DNA of 64,000 nucleotides. It comes from Prorocentrum cordatum (lineage: Eukaryota > Sar > Dinophyceae > Prorocentrales > Prorocentraceae). Of this stretch, positions 10,000-20,080 are shown in pieces; position 1 is the first letter of the stretch, and every line of letters begins with the position of its first letter. The notes under the pieces are model-generated. The model worked only from the letters and a program-made list of their open reading frames with translations, was not told the DNA's origin and made no database searches. Made by a program: the position numbers and the translations under genes. The stretch is from assembly GCA_963575745.1 (NCBI GenBank), contig CAUYUJ010009458.1, positions 1-64,000 on the forward strand, read 5' to 3'.

Positions 10000-10309
10000 G
10001 GGGACGAGGAGGGTGAGGAGGAGGAGGAGGAGGAGGGAGGGCGATGATGAGAAGGGCGATGATGAGGCGGGTTGGGCGTTGAGGAGGGCGATGAGGTTGA
10101 TGGGGAGGAGGGCGAGGAGGGCGACCGATGAGGAGGAGGGGCGATGCCGAGCAGGAGGGCGAGGATGAGGAGGAGGGAGGAGGGTGACGCCGAGGAGGTG
10201 AGGCGCAGGAGGAGTACGAGGAGGAGGGTGAGGATGGGGACGGTTGGTTGGCCCGTCATCTTATTTCTCTCACCCTCCTCTCTTTCTCCTTCTACTTCAC
10301 CTTCTCCTT

Positions 10310-10310
<1 letters not shown>
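10000..10310. repeat. GGA/GAT-rich purine tract
   Basis: Imperfect AGGAGG and GATGAGGAGG repeats on the plus strand, followed by a short mixed sequence. No gene recognised. Confidence 0.6.
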
Positions 10311-10397
<87 letters not shown>

Positions 10398-10433
10398 CTC
10401 TCTCTCTCTCTGTCTCTCTCTCGCTCTCTCTCT

Positions 10434-10481
<48 letters not shown>

Positions 10482-10489
10482 GTCCTCTC

Positions 10490-10527
<38 letters not shown>

Positions 10528-10528
10528 A

Positions 10529-10573
<45 letters not shown>

Positions 10574-10595
10574 CTCTCATCCTCTCTCTCTCTCA

Positions 10596-10650
<55 letters not shown>

Positions 10651-10669
10651 CTCTCTCTCTCTCTCTCTC

Positions 10670-10705
<36 letters not shown>

Positions 10706-10712
10706 ATGTCTC
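10311..10712. repeat. Long (CT)n microsatellite
   Basis: About 400 bp of CT dinucleotides with occasional CTT, CCT, CTG and CAT interruptions. Open frames give Ser-Leu or Arg-Glu repeats and are artefacts. Confidence 0.97.
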
Positions 10713-11845
10713 TCACCCTCCTCCTCCTCCCCTCCTCCCCCTCCTCATTCCTCCTGCAGCTCTGAGCCTGTCAGAGGATGATACCGAGGGGGGGGGGAAT
10801 ATGGAGATGGGGGATGAGAGGGGGGGCACAGAGGGGAGGCGACGGGGGGGGAAAGGCTGAGGAACAAAGGAGGACCGCCTCCTCATCCCTCATCCTCCTC
10901 TTCCCCCCCCACCCCCCCTGGGGGGGATGCCCGGGGCGGCGCGAGAGCGCGGAGTTGTTTGCGCCTCGCGCTTCGCGCGGCGCGAAGCGCGAAAGGGGGG
11001 GGAGGTGGAGAAGGAGGAGGAAAACGCCGCTCCCTCCCCAGGAGTACTCGGGCAGCCTCGAGGCGCGCTGCCGCCGCGACTGGGAGCGGGGCGAGGCGCC
11101 CCCCCCCCCGTCCTCGTCGTCCTCACCTCGCACTCGCACCCTCTTCGTAGCCCCCCCCCCCATCCCTCCCTCCTCTGCTTCCTCCTCTCTTCGACCCTTC
11201 CCCCCATCCCTTTCCCCATCGCCTTCTCCTGTTCATCCCCCCTCTACATCCCTCCTCCTCGCGACGCCCCGCCCTCCCACGTGCGATGCGATTGTTGCTG
11301 CGTGCCGCTATGCTATGCCATGCCTTGCGCTGCGATTTTCTGACAAACAGCGCTTGACCACGCAATGCTACACCATGTATGACATGCTACTAGGAGGAGG
11401 AGGAGGAGGAGGAGGAGCGAGATCCAGATGGCGTGCCATTAGGAGTAGGAAGAGGAGGAGGAGGAGGAGGAGGAGGAGGAGGAGGAGGGAGGAGGAGGAG
11501 GAGGTGGATGAGGAGGCTCGGAGGAGGAGGAGCGTGACGCTCTCTCCAATTAGGCTTGCATTTCTGCCCATTTCGTACAGGGGGCCCCTGCCCCTCGTCT
11601 AGGGTCTAGGTGCGCATTTCAGCCTTGATGGTGTCTGGGTCAGGGTCAGGGCCAGGGTGAGGGGGGATCTGGGTTTAGTTTGGGCCCAGCGGGCCCTGGC
11701 CACCTGAGTTTTGGGGGCATCTCTCTGCGCAGACACTCGTGGGCTAAGGTCGGGGCGAATTCGCACTCGGGCCCAGTGGGCCCTCGGTAGTAGTTAAGGC
11801 TTACGCGCGGAGCGCCTGCGGAATGCAGAGCGGGCGGACTCCGCA
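10713..11845. other. Low-complexity region with one exon-like segment
   Basis: Mostly C-, G- and GGA-runs. Positions 11039-11098 read EYSGSLEARCRRDWERGEA after a CCCAG and could be a further exon of the upstream gene. A GGA microsatellite lies at 11393-11530. A right-half copy of the dispersed CGCGAAG element lies at about 10930-10990. 11600-11845 has no recognised content. Confidence 0.4.
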
Positions 11846-13000
11846 TGCGGACGACGACGACGGCGACTTCTCGGTCCGCTGGCCCGACGCCCTGGACTTC
11901 TCTCTCCCTCGCTCATGCTCTCCTCCCCCCCCTCTTGCCGCTTGGAGCGCGTGCTCTGCTTTGCTTTCAGCCGCGGGGTCGCCCGGGCCGGGCCCCGCGC
12001 GACTCGTCGGCGGCGCGGCCGCCACGCGGGCGGCAGGCGGAGCAGGAGCACCGCCGCCGCCATTGCCCCTTGCGGAGACAGAGCACCAGATGACGACGTC
12101 GACGACGACGACGACGGCGACTTCTCGGTCCGCTGGCCGGACGCCCTGGACGGGACGCGAGCTCGCGCTCGCTCGCGCTTGCCCGCGCCTCCTCCCTCGT
12201 CCCTCCTTCATCCTCTTCCGTCTCCTGGCATGCGAGCGCTCTGCCGTGCTTGCGCGCTCCCCCTCCCCTCTCCCAAGATGAAACCCCCTCCTCCGCCTCC
12301 CCCTTGCGCTGCCTGTCGCGCCGCTGCGTTCCCCCTCCCCCCTCCATCTCAGGTAGGACGGATAAGATTAGATGAAATCTCCCCCCTTCCTCCTCGCGCC
12401 GCGCCTGCCTCTCGCGCCTCGCTGCCGCCGTCTCCGCCTCTCGCTCCTCTCTGCCGCCGTCTCTGCCGAGCCGACGCTAGGAGCACGCCAAAGGCCTCGA
12501 CTCCTCACGGGGGGGGCGTTGCCTGCGGCGCGGGCGTGGCATAGGCTGCGGCCCGAGCTCCTGGCGTCGGTGAGGTTCTTCCCCCCCTTCCGCGGGCCGC
12601 GGGCTTGCGCTTGCGCTGCTTGCGCCTGACGCGCTTCCGCCGGCGGCCCGGCGGGAGCAGCCGATTCAGCTCCCGCGCGCCGCGCCGGCCGCGGCCCGCC
12701 ATGGGCGCGCCCCCCAGCGGCGCGCCCGCGACCGCGCAGTCGCACCTCAACCTGCGCGTCAGCGTCTGTCCGCCATCGCGCGCGCCCGCGCCCTCGCGGC
12801 AGCCGCCGTCGCGCGAAACCGCAGCCGCAAGCCGCAGCGGCAGCCGGCGGCACCTCGCCCCCCGTGCCTGTGCGCGTTGCGCTTGATGAGGAGTGAGCAG
12901 GAGGAGCGAGGACATTCAGGAGCGAAAAGGACCAGAGGACGACGACGACGACGGCGACTTCTCCGCCCGCTGGCCGGACGCCCTGGACGACCCCCCCAGG
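11846..13000 (+). CDS. Three repeated GDFSVRWPDALD segments, exon-like
   Basis: The peptide word DDDDGDFSVRWPDALD is encoded at about 11847-11894 and 12101-12151, and a variant DDDDDGDFSARWPDALD at about 12935-12988. Each follows a GAC-repeat run. The repeated segment is short (about 50 bp) and the flanks differ. They may be duplicated exons of one gene or a mobile coding segment. Between them, GC-rich sequence has several open frames, and 12543-12570 reads RLRPELLAS before a GTGAGG donor-like site. I cannot assemble a full reading frame or name a function. Confidence 0.3.
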
Positions 13001-13036
13001 GTCAACGAAAAAGTTTGACCCTGGAGGGGGGGCGCC
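12991..13036. repeat. Short hairpin
   Basis: CCCCCCAGGGTCAA pairs with TTTGACCCTGGAGGGGGG around CGAAAAA. It directly follows the third GDFSxRWPDALD segment and could be the left edge of an intron. Confidence 0.6.
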
Positions 13037-13387
13037 GCCGGTGCGACACTGCGCGTGACACCGCGCGTGTCAATAGAGATGTTAAGAGGGAGCGCTCCCC
13101 TCGGACATCTGCTGATGAGGCAAGATTGCAGCGGTAACGTGCTCAGCGTCGGCGCGGTCAGTCCGCTCGCGCTGTTTCCACGCGCTCTGCGCGCCGGCCA
13201 GCCGAGCAGCGGCGGCGGCACCTGGCGCCAGCCAGCGCTTGTCGTGCCAACCGGCTGTCGCCTGCCGCCTCGGGTTGGGGGTATGGGGTGCGATATGCAT
13301 TCTGATTGGGGTCAGCGCTGGTGAGCGGTCTGAGCCGTCCGAGGGAGGAGGAGGAGGAGGATGAGGACGAGGAGTACGAGGAGAATG

Positions 13388-13485
13388 AGGAGGAGGAGGA
13401 TGGCCTCTTGGGGCCCCAGAACGAGATCTTCGAAATCCGCGCGGGGCACGCCTGGGCGAGGGCCGAGACCACCGAGATCTGGAGG
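13388..13485 (+). CDS. Isolated exon-like segment
   Basis: Reads EDGLLGPQNEIFEIRAGHAW then ARAETTEIW in one frame, with mixed polar and hydrophobic composition unlike the surrounding low-complexity DNA. Bounded by GAG-rich repeats on both sides. Possibly an exon of the gene starting at 7646. No domain recognised. Confidence 0.35.
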
Positions 13486-14214
13486 ATGAGGATGAGGAGG
13501 AGGAGGAGGAGGAGGAGGAGTCGCCGTCGTCTTCGTCGTTCATCCTCGCGCACCCCCTCTCTCCTCGCACTCGTCGCACTCGCCCTCCTCCTCGTCGTCG
13601 TCGTCCTCCCCATGCTATGGCATGCTCATCCATGAGTCGCTGTCCCCCCGGGCTCTCCTTCCCCTCGCGCCCTCCATCCTCTCCTCTGCTTCCTCTCCTT
13701 GCCCTCTACCCTTCCCCCCCCCCCCACCATCGCCTCGTCCTCCGACCCCTTTCCTCCCTCCTCCTCCTCCTCCTCCTCCTCCTCCTCTGGAGACTCCACG
13801 CCCTCCCCCCACCCCCGCCCCCTCCTTCCCCCCTTCCTCTCCCCCCCCCAGGCTGGGCCCCCGGGTGCGCAGCCGGTCGCCGCCGCACCGCCGCTCGCGG
13901 GTCGTCGCGCTGGAGCGGGAGCAGGCTTGATCTCCTTTTTGCTTTCTTCATCATTTTCTTCCCACTCTTCGATCCCCTATTTTCCTCTCCTTTCTCCCTG
14001 CCCTCCCTTCATATCGTTTATTATTCCTGAGAGGCTTTACGGCCGGCGCCGCCGATCCTGGAGATGCTTTCGAAGGGCATCCCATCCCCTGGCTTCCTCG
14101 GGCATTGCATCCTTGCACCGTCGTCGCGCGCGCCCAGCCCTGCCTCGGGTCAGAGTGAGGGGGCCGAACGGTAATTCACTGTCCTTGGGTGCTTGGCTGA
14201 AGTGGGGGAGTGAC
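13486..14214. other. Low-complexity region, no gene recognised
   Basis: AGG and GTC repeats to 13610, then CCT/CCCT-rich pyrimidine tracts to about 13860, then mixed sequence. Nothing recognised. Confidence 0.4.
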
Positions 14215-14335
<121 letters not shown>

Positions 14336-14454
14336 GCTGCGCAGGTTCAGCGCGCCGCTGACGCCGCGCCGCCGCCTCCGCCTCCTGAACCGCTCGAGCC
14401 GCCCGCGCTGGGGCCGCCGCCCGCCGGGCGCCTGGGGGGGGGAGACAAGGACTC

Positions 14455-14600
14455 CTACCTTCGCGATTCGCGCTGCGCGAAGCGCGAACAACTTCGCGCT
14501 CTCGCGCCGCCCCCCAAGAGGGAAGAGGAGGATGAGGAGGAGGCGGAGCCGAACCGCGAACCGCGAAGCGCGAATAACTTCGCGCCCTCGTCGGAGCTGG
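14455..14600 (-). repeat. Dispersed CGCGAAG element, reverse copy
   Basis: Two halves each contain a variant of GCGCGAACAACTTCGCGC / GCGCGAATAACTTCGCGCC, separated by a purine-rich GGAAGAGGAGGATGAGGA spacer. Other copies: 10930 (partial), 16345 (partial), 19600, 19918, 28858 and 45584. Confidence 0.85.
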
Positions 14601-14774
14601 GGGGAATAGAGGGGGCGTGGCAGGCCTCAGCTGCCGCCGCGCTGCGCCAGCGCCGGCGCCCCGGCCCGCGCCAGGCGGCGCCGCGTCCTCCGCCTCCACC
14701 ACCGCCGCCTCCGGGCTGTTGAGGTCGACCTCGAGATGGGAGGAAGAATCCCGCCCCCCACATCCCCCGATCCG

Positions 14775-14871
14775 ACTGCCGCCCGCCAGGCCCTCCGCCG
14801 CCTGGAGGTGGTCTGGACGGTCTGGAGCGTTTCCACGTCCAACCCCTTCCTGCCCTTCGGTGCCCGAGGTA
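14775..14871 (+). CDS. Exon-like segment with GT donor
   Basis: Reads DPTAARQALRRLEVVWTVWS then VSTSNPFLPFGAR and runs into G|GTATAC, a good donor. The composition is protein-like and distinct from the proline-rich flanks. It may be a late exon of the gene starting at 7646. No domain recognised. Confidence 0.4.
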
Positions 14872-15940
14872 TACCCCTCCCCCTCCCTTGCCTTGACCCC
14901 TCCGCGGGAGTCTGGGCGCGGGGCACGGGCCGCGAGGGATCGCAAGGAGGGGGCCTGGCGCGCGCCCAAGATGACTCCAAGAGGGCCCAGGCCTTGGAGC
15001 ATCCAAGATGGCCTCAAAGCCTCCGAGGCGGCGTCCAAGATGGCCTCCAAGTCACCTAGGGGACCCCCAAGAGGCCCCCAAGAGGTCCGAGCGCTTCAAA
15101 CACCTCGGGACATAATCAATGATTGTTGCTTTTTCGCCCTTCGTTTTCCGGTGGGCCTCCGAGGCCGAGGCCTCAAGATGGCCCCAGCTGGCACACAGGG
15201 GCCCTCAGGGGCCCCGAGGGAAGGCCACGATGATTTGAGGGCGGCCCTGAGAGCGCCCAAGGGAGTGCCAGGAGCGCCCCAAGGAAGAAATCGCCTACAT
15301 ATCGGCAACGTCGGCGACAACGACGATTAGTCCCAGCCGCGTGGCCTCCTCGCCTGTCGGCGACGCCGACCGCGCCCGCCGGCCAGCCGCGGGCGCCGCA
15401 GGCCCCTCCACCTGCCCTCGCTCTGATACTCCTCCTCCTCCTCCGGTTTCCTCCTCCTCCCCCTCCTCCTCCTCCTCCTCCCCCTCCTCCTCCTCCTCCT
15501 CATCTCCCCCTTCTCCCCCTCCCGCATCTGACGCACCAACTCCTGTTACCATTTGTCCCCCTACTCCTTGCTGTAGTCACGAAGTGCGTAGGAGCAGCAT
15601 TATGTTACCATTTGTCCCCCCTACTGTCCGCGCCCCCCCGAATGCCGCGGCAGGAAAGCCCCTCAGTTTGAACCCCGAATTTCTGGTTCCCTTCAGGCCA
15701 TCAGGTTCGTCCACGCATCGTCGAGGCCGCTGGCATTTGGGCTCGGGTATCCGTGTGATCAGGAGTCCGAGGTTTAGACTCTTAGACTCGAGCGCTCAAG
15801 ACTGTCTGCACGACAGGCGCACATGCATGGGCTTCGATCCTGCGCGAGCGTGAGGCCGAGCGGGCCTCGCAGTACACATCTCCGACCGGGAATCCCGAGA
15901 CCTGCAACCCAGGGCCGAAGACGAATATCCGAGGGCCCGA
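14872..15940. other. No gene recognised; AAGATGGCC-type repeats
   Basis: 14960-15100 and 15170-15290 are rich in CCAAGATGGCC, CCAAGAGG and GGGGCCC words. 15421-15530 is a CCT microsatellite. GTTACCATTTGTCCCCC occurs twice, at 15543 and 15602. No coherent coding region. Confidence 0.45.
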
Positions 15941-15959
15941 GGCACAAGTGGAAAGACGA

Positions 15960-16051
15960 GGGCCCGAGAACGGGCCGCGGGCCTCCGCATCGCACGCGGA
16001 AGCCCGCCCACCGAAAGACCTGGACAGGACCCAGGACCCCGCGAATGTCTT
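15960..16051 (+). CDS. Exon-like segment with consensus GTAAGA donor
   Basis: The frame ending DRTQDPANVFTL runs into a GTAAGA donor at 16052. Upstream the same frame is Arg/Pro/Ala-rich. It could be an exon of an unresolved gene. No domain recognised. Confidence 0.3.
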
Positions 16052-17530
16052 TACGCTGGGTAAGAACTTTTATGGCCTGCTCGCTTATGCCCTCCATGGC
16101 CTTCAATCCTCCATATTCTTCCCATTCTCCAGAGCTCTATCACCCCCCTCCACCACCTCCTTCCCCACCTCCTCCTTTTCCCCTTCCGCCGCGAAGAGTG
16201 CGGGAGGATGAGGAGGGGGAGGGACAGAAGCATAAAGCATAAGCATCAAGTAGAATCGGCGGGGACACTGGGGGGGAGCAGGAGAGGAGGTGGAGGACAA
16301 GGAGAGGCGCCACGCCCCCATGGGAGAATCTAGAAGAGGAGGGCCGGAGCCGATCCGCGAACTGCGAAGCGCGAATAACTTCGCGCCCTCGAGGGCGCCC
16401 TCGATGAGGAGCCAGGGGCCCGGGGCCTCCAAGAATGGCCCCGAGGGGGCCTGTGAGTCAGGGGTCTAGGGCCGCGGATCGCAACCGCTCGCGGAGGAGG
16501 AAGTCTACCCAGATAATAAGGATGCACGGTAAGGATGCAAGTGCCTTGGAAAGACCATGTTGACGTTTTTCGCAAGTGCAACGCCTAATGTTGCAAAGCA
16601 AAGATGCACGAGTGCCCTTGGAAAGTGGCTCATCCTTACTATGCGGGTTGACTGTAAGAGGAAGGGGATGGGGGGGGAAGATGAGGGGGCGGCCACCGGT
16701 GCCACCAGCGGCCGCCGCGGCGCCGGCGGCGGCAGCACTGGCCCCTCCAGGCGATGCCCAGGGCGCGCCTGCCGAGACGGCGGCATCGGCGGAAGCAGTA
16801 GCAGGGGGATGGGGCGAGGACGACAAGGAAGAAGCTGGAGGGATGGCAGGAGGGGGACGCAGGAGGGAAGGGAAGGACAAGGAGGGAAGGACAAAGACGA
16901 GGAAGAGGCCAGAGGAGGGATGGGCAGGATGGACGATAAGGAAAAGGCTGGAAGAAGGGATGGAGTGAGGAAGGAAGATAAGGAGAGGGGGAGAGGGGTG
17001 AATACAGAAGCGGGAGGAATATTAATCGAATCCGCCGCCCGAAAGAAAACGGGGTGAAGGTCGACTCACTGCCCTGGGTCTGCCCTCCACCCTCCCGGCA
17101 GACTTTCGAGCTCCGAGCTCCAGGAACATCGGCGAATTGCGAGGAAGTCTCAAGCGAAACGTCGACAAGCGACGGCGAGACAAGCGCTGGCGGGGTTAAA
17201 CCTTGAACGCCCACGGCGGGGCAGTCGACGAACGCGTCTCGGCGAGACGCCAGGCGTCGGCATAGCAGACGACGGACGAGGAAGCCCCAGGAGGCCCCCG
17301 AGAAGCCCCCAGGATGCCCCGAGAAGCGAGAGGGAAGGGCCTCAGGAAGCCCCAAGAGGCCTGAGGCCCCTGAGGAAGCATCGCAACTGCCCCCGAGAGC
17401 CCTCCGGGGAGACCCCAAGACCCCAAGAATGATGCCTGAGGAAGATGGCCCACAACCCATGCAGGCCCACGGAGTGAAGCCCCCTCCTCCAAGATGGCCC
17501 CAACGACGGCCCTGCCAGGGGCCCTGGAGG
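16052..17530. other. Repeat-rich, no gene recognised
   Basis: Contains a partial reverse copy of the CGCGAAG element (16345-16395), a repeat carrying AAGGATGCAAG words (16510-16660), a GGA/GGAAGG purine-rich tract (16800-17000) and CCCCGAGAAG-type words (17280-17420). A few Ala/Gly-rich open frames exist but none is convincing. Confidence 0.45.
16510..16660. repeat. AAGGATGCAAG-bearing dispersed repeat
   Basis: Shows TAAGGATGCACGGTAAGGATG, read here as two overlapping words ATAAGGATGCAC and GTAAGGATGCAAG, and later CTCATCCTTACTATGCGG. Related words occur at 19055-19150, 28640-28755, 45405-45450 and 50836. The ends read as TAAGGATGCAAG and CCTTACTATC, partly complementary. Confidence 0.6.
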
Positions 17531-17544
17531 GCCGCGTGGTCTCC

Positions 17545-18350
17545 CAGGCTCAGGATGTTTTTTTGCCGAACTGCAATTCAAGTTGTTCTGGATCGGGCTC
17601 AACCCAGTCAGCTGCATCAAAAAGGCTTCGTCGTCCAGCGAGGCTGAGTTAGACCCCTCGTCCGACCCGCCACGCCTGGACGCCTCTCCGAGAGACTCGA
17701 CGCGCTCCAGAAATCCTCGCGCCGCAGACCGAATGCCGCGGGGACCGCGTCCTGACTGGCATAGCCCGAGCCCGAAACAAAATCTGGAGCTGGACGCCCT
17801 GCCGGCGGGGTCACCTGCTCTGGGCCGCTGGGGCCGCCGAGCCCGATGCCGCCCCCGCCGAGCCAGTCGCCGTCGCCGCTGGGGACGCCCCAATGGAGGC
17901 GCTGGCGGCCGCGCTGGCGGAACTGGCGGCGGCAGCGGCGGAGCGGCGGTGGCGTTTCGTCTGGAAGATGATGGCGGCGCTGGCGGCGGCAGCGTCGGCG
18001 TCGGCGCTGCCGCTGGTGTTGGCGCTGGCGTTGCCACTGGCGTTGGCGCTGGTGTAGGCGTCGCAGGCGTCGAGGTGCTGCTGCTGGTGCAGGCGCAGGC
18101 TGTAGGCGCTGCCTTCGGGGTCAGGGTCGGGCTGCGGGCGCAACGCCGACCCCTTGCGCCGATGAGGACTGTGGCTCCGGCGCTGGTGCGGCTCGCCCGC
18201 TGGGACAAAGCCCAGCGCGGCAGCCTCCTCCAGGGCGCCCGGGCTGAGCGGGCTGAGGTCGCGAGGCGACCCCGCCGACGAGCTGCCTGCGGGCGGCGGC
18301 GGCCGCGGCGACCCAGGCAACGTCGGGTCGATGAACTCCTGGCCGATCGG
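17545..18350 (-). CDS. Possible minus-strand coding sequence, unassigned
   Basis: Two overlapping minus frames look protein-like in different parts. The stretch at about 17550-17710 reads [20 protein letters not shown]. The stretch at about 17960-18250 contains [20 protein letters not shown] and Ala/Ser-rich sequence. Between them is a GGCGCTGGCGTT repeat (18000-18070). I cannot tell whether introns or a frameshift join them. They lie downstream, on the same strand, of the alpha-tubulin fragment but do not resemble tubulin. No function assigned. Confidence 0.3.
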
Positions 18351-18374
18351 TTCCGGTCCTGGCGGGAGTCGTGC

Positions 18375-18650
18375 CATGGCGAATGCGGTCCAACACCAGA
18401 TCAAAGATCTCCTTGCGGATCGCGTAGTGGCCACGCGTGAAGTTGTTGGCCGCAGATGCTCAGGGTGGAAGAGCTGGCGGTACGTGCCAGTGCGGGCCTC
18501 GTCGATCACGGCGGGCTCAAGATCCACGAACACGCAGCGCGGGGCGTGCTTGCCCCCGCGCCCGTCTCCAAGAAGAACGCGTTGAAGGCGCGGGCCGGGG
18601 AGGCTGCGGCTGCGGGCTGCGGGGGGCGACGAGGGCAGATGGCCCAGGGG
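18375..18650 (-). pseudogene. Alpha-tubulin fragment with frameshifts
   Basis: Read on the minus strand, three frames together match the N-terminal third of alpha-tubulin. The first, at about 18560-18590, reads [12 protein letters not shown] (tubulin: SFNTFFSETGAG). After a two-base insertion, the second, at 18453-18555, reads [20 protein letters not shown] then [14 protein letters not shown]. After loss of about six codons, the third, at 18378-18452, reads [20 protein letters not shown] then LDRIR. Homology then stops. A weak further match, GHLPSS for GQMPSD, lies at 18627-18647. This covers roughly residues 47-123 of a protein of about 450. Two frame breaks, internal loss and the missing remainder make this a pseudogene; splice error is unlikely because the breaks fall within conserved strands. 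Confidence 0.9.
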
Positions 18651-18658
18651 GGGGGCAG

Positions 18659-18719
18659 TGCGCGCATCCAAGAGCTTCGTCGAACGCGTCGACGATTTGA
18701 AAGCTCCTGGATGCGCGCA
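18659..18719. repeat. Hairpin next to the tubulin fragment
   Basis: GCGCGCATCCAAGAGCTT pairs with AAAGCTCCTGGATGCGCGC around a short loop containing CGTCGAACGCGTCGACG, itself palindromic. It sits just upstream (minus sense) of the tubulin fragment and may be the remnant of an introner. Confidence 0.8.
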
Positions 18720-19597
18720 AGCCCCCTACCCCTCAGGCGCATCCGCACCGCTTCGCGGCCCCGCAGGGGGTCGGGGTCGGCGCGGCGCGGCGCGGCCGCG
18801 CGGCGCGGCCCGCGGCCGCGCTCGGCTGCAGGCTGGAGCCGACGCAGCTGAAGGGTGCGGAAGAAGAGGCGGGGGAGGTCGGGGGGCTGACGAGTAAAAC
18901 TTGCAACTCGTAGCACCCCATGAGGGGGCGGCACGGGGTGGGTCGCGGGATGGGTCGCGGCAGGATCGCCGGTGGGTCGCGGGCGGGCCTCGCGTGGCCA
19001 GGAAGGAGGAGGCAGAGGAGGGGTCGAGAATACCATGACCGCGCGAGGGGGGAAAAGGTAAGGATGCAAGTCCTTCCGAACTGGACGTCCTTGGACGTTG
19101 GACGTCGAAGCTGAACAATGATTGCCCGCATAAGCAAGGATGCAAGGCCACCTTTACGGGAGTCGGGAGTCATGCGTTCTTTCGATGGTTTTTGACTCTA
19201 CCTGGCTGCAAGCTGCATTGGTTGTTGTGGCGCGCGCACACGCCGCTAGTTGTTCGAGCTGCGTTCAGCCGTTGCGACGAGGACTCCAGCCCCCCCGACG
19301 GCCGCGAGCCGCGAGCCAAGACGCGGTAAGTTGGCGCCAGCAGGAGGAGGCGGAGGAGGAGGAGAGGAGGGGCCCGCGGGCCAAACTCCACTCAAAATGG
19401 GTCACTGGACCTGAAGTCCAAACGCAACGGTGTTCCGAGCCGCGTCCAGCCGCGGCAACGAGGGGGGCCCCCGAAGGCAAGAACCATCCTCGAGCTTCGA
19501 GACTCGAACCTCGACGTGGGAGGGGGAGCAGCAGAAGGATGATGAGAAGGAGGAGGAGGAGGAGGAGGCACAACCGTAACCGTTGGCCTACGGGCCC
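18720..19597. other. No gene recognised
   Basis: 18770-18840 is a GC-rich GCGGCGCGG run. 19055-19150 carries AAGGATGCAAG words and a GACGTCCTTGGACGTTGGACG palindrome-like stretch (shared with 28675-28700). 19540-19570 is a GGA tract. Confidence 0.45.
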
Positions 19598-19599
19598 TT

Positions 19600-19765
19600 A
19601 GCTTCGAGCTTCGCGCTCCGCGAAGCGAAAAGCGGGAATAACTTCGCGCTCTCGCGCCGCCCCCCAAAGGGGAGAAGAGGGGGGCGAGGAGGAGGGGGAG
19701 GAGGAATGAGGACCGCGAACCGGGGCGAAGAGCGAATGACTTCGCGCCCTCGTGGGGGCCCTTGC
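19600..19765 (-). repeat. Dispersed CGCGAAG element, reverse copy
   Basis: Reverse-oriented full-length copy: CTTCGCGCTCCGCGAAGCG at the left, GGGAATAACTTCGCGCTCTC, a GGA-rich spacer, then GCGAATGACTTCGCGCCCTC at the right. Together with the forward copy at 19918 it forms a large inverted repeat around about 150 bp of other sequence. Confidence 0.88.
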
Positions 19766-19799
19766 CGCAACTTGCCGAGCCCGTAGTCTAACCGTTCCT

Positions 19800-19905
19800 A
19801 CCGACAGGCATCCGTCGTCCGTCGTCCGTCGTCCGTCGTCCTCGTCGCCCTCGTCGCCCTCGTCGCCCTCGTCGTCTTCGTCGTCTTCGTCGTCGACGAC
19901 GACGG
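19800..19905. repeat. GTCCGTC / GTCGCCCTC short repeats
   Basis: Tandem CGTCGTCCGTCGTCC, then CTCGTCGCCCTCGTCGC, then TCGTCGTCTTC repeats fill the loop between the two inverted CGCGAAG elements. Confidence 0.8.
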
Positions 19906-19917
19906 CGTCGGACGCAA

Positions 19918-20080
19918 GGGCCCCCACTAGAGCGCGAAGTTATTTGCGCTTCGCGGTTCGCGGTCCTCATTCCTCCTCCCCCTCTCCATCGCCCTCCTCT
20001 TCCCCCTTTGGGGGGCGTCGCGAGGGCGCGAAGTTATTCGCGCTTCGCGCTTTGCGGAGCGCGAAGCCAGGGGCCCGTGT
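19918..20080 (+). repeat. Dispersed CGCGAAG element, forward copy
   Basis: Left half AGAGCGCGAAGTTATTTGCG, a pyrimidine spacer CATTCCTCCTCCCCCTC, then right half GAGGGCGCGAAGTTATTCGC followed by CGCTTTGCGGAGCGCGAAGC. Total about 160 bp, with no coding capacity. Confidence 0.88.

Noticed and set aside
10144-10860. Ser/Leu-repeat or Arg/Glu-repeat proteins
   Set aside because: Products of a CT microsatellite read in different frames.
11940-12853. Long Arg/Ala-rich frames on both strands
   Set aside because: Expected from very high GC; apart from the repeated GDFSVRWPDALD segment there is no motif or conserved frame.
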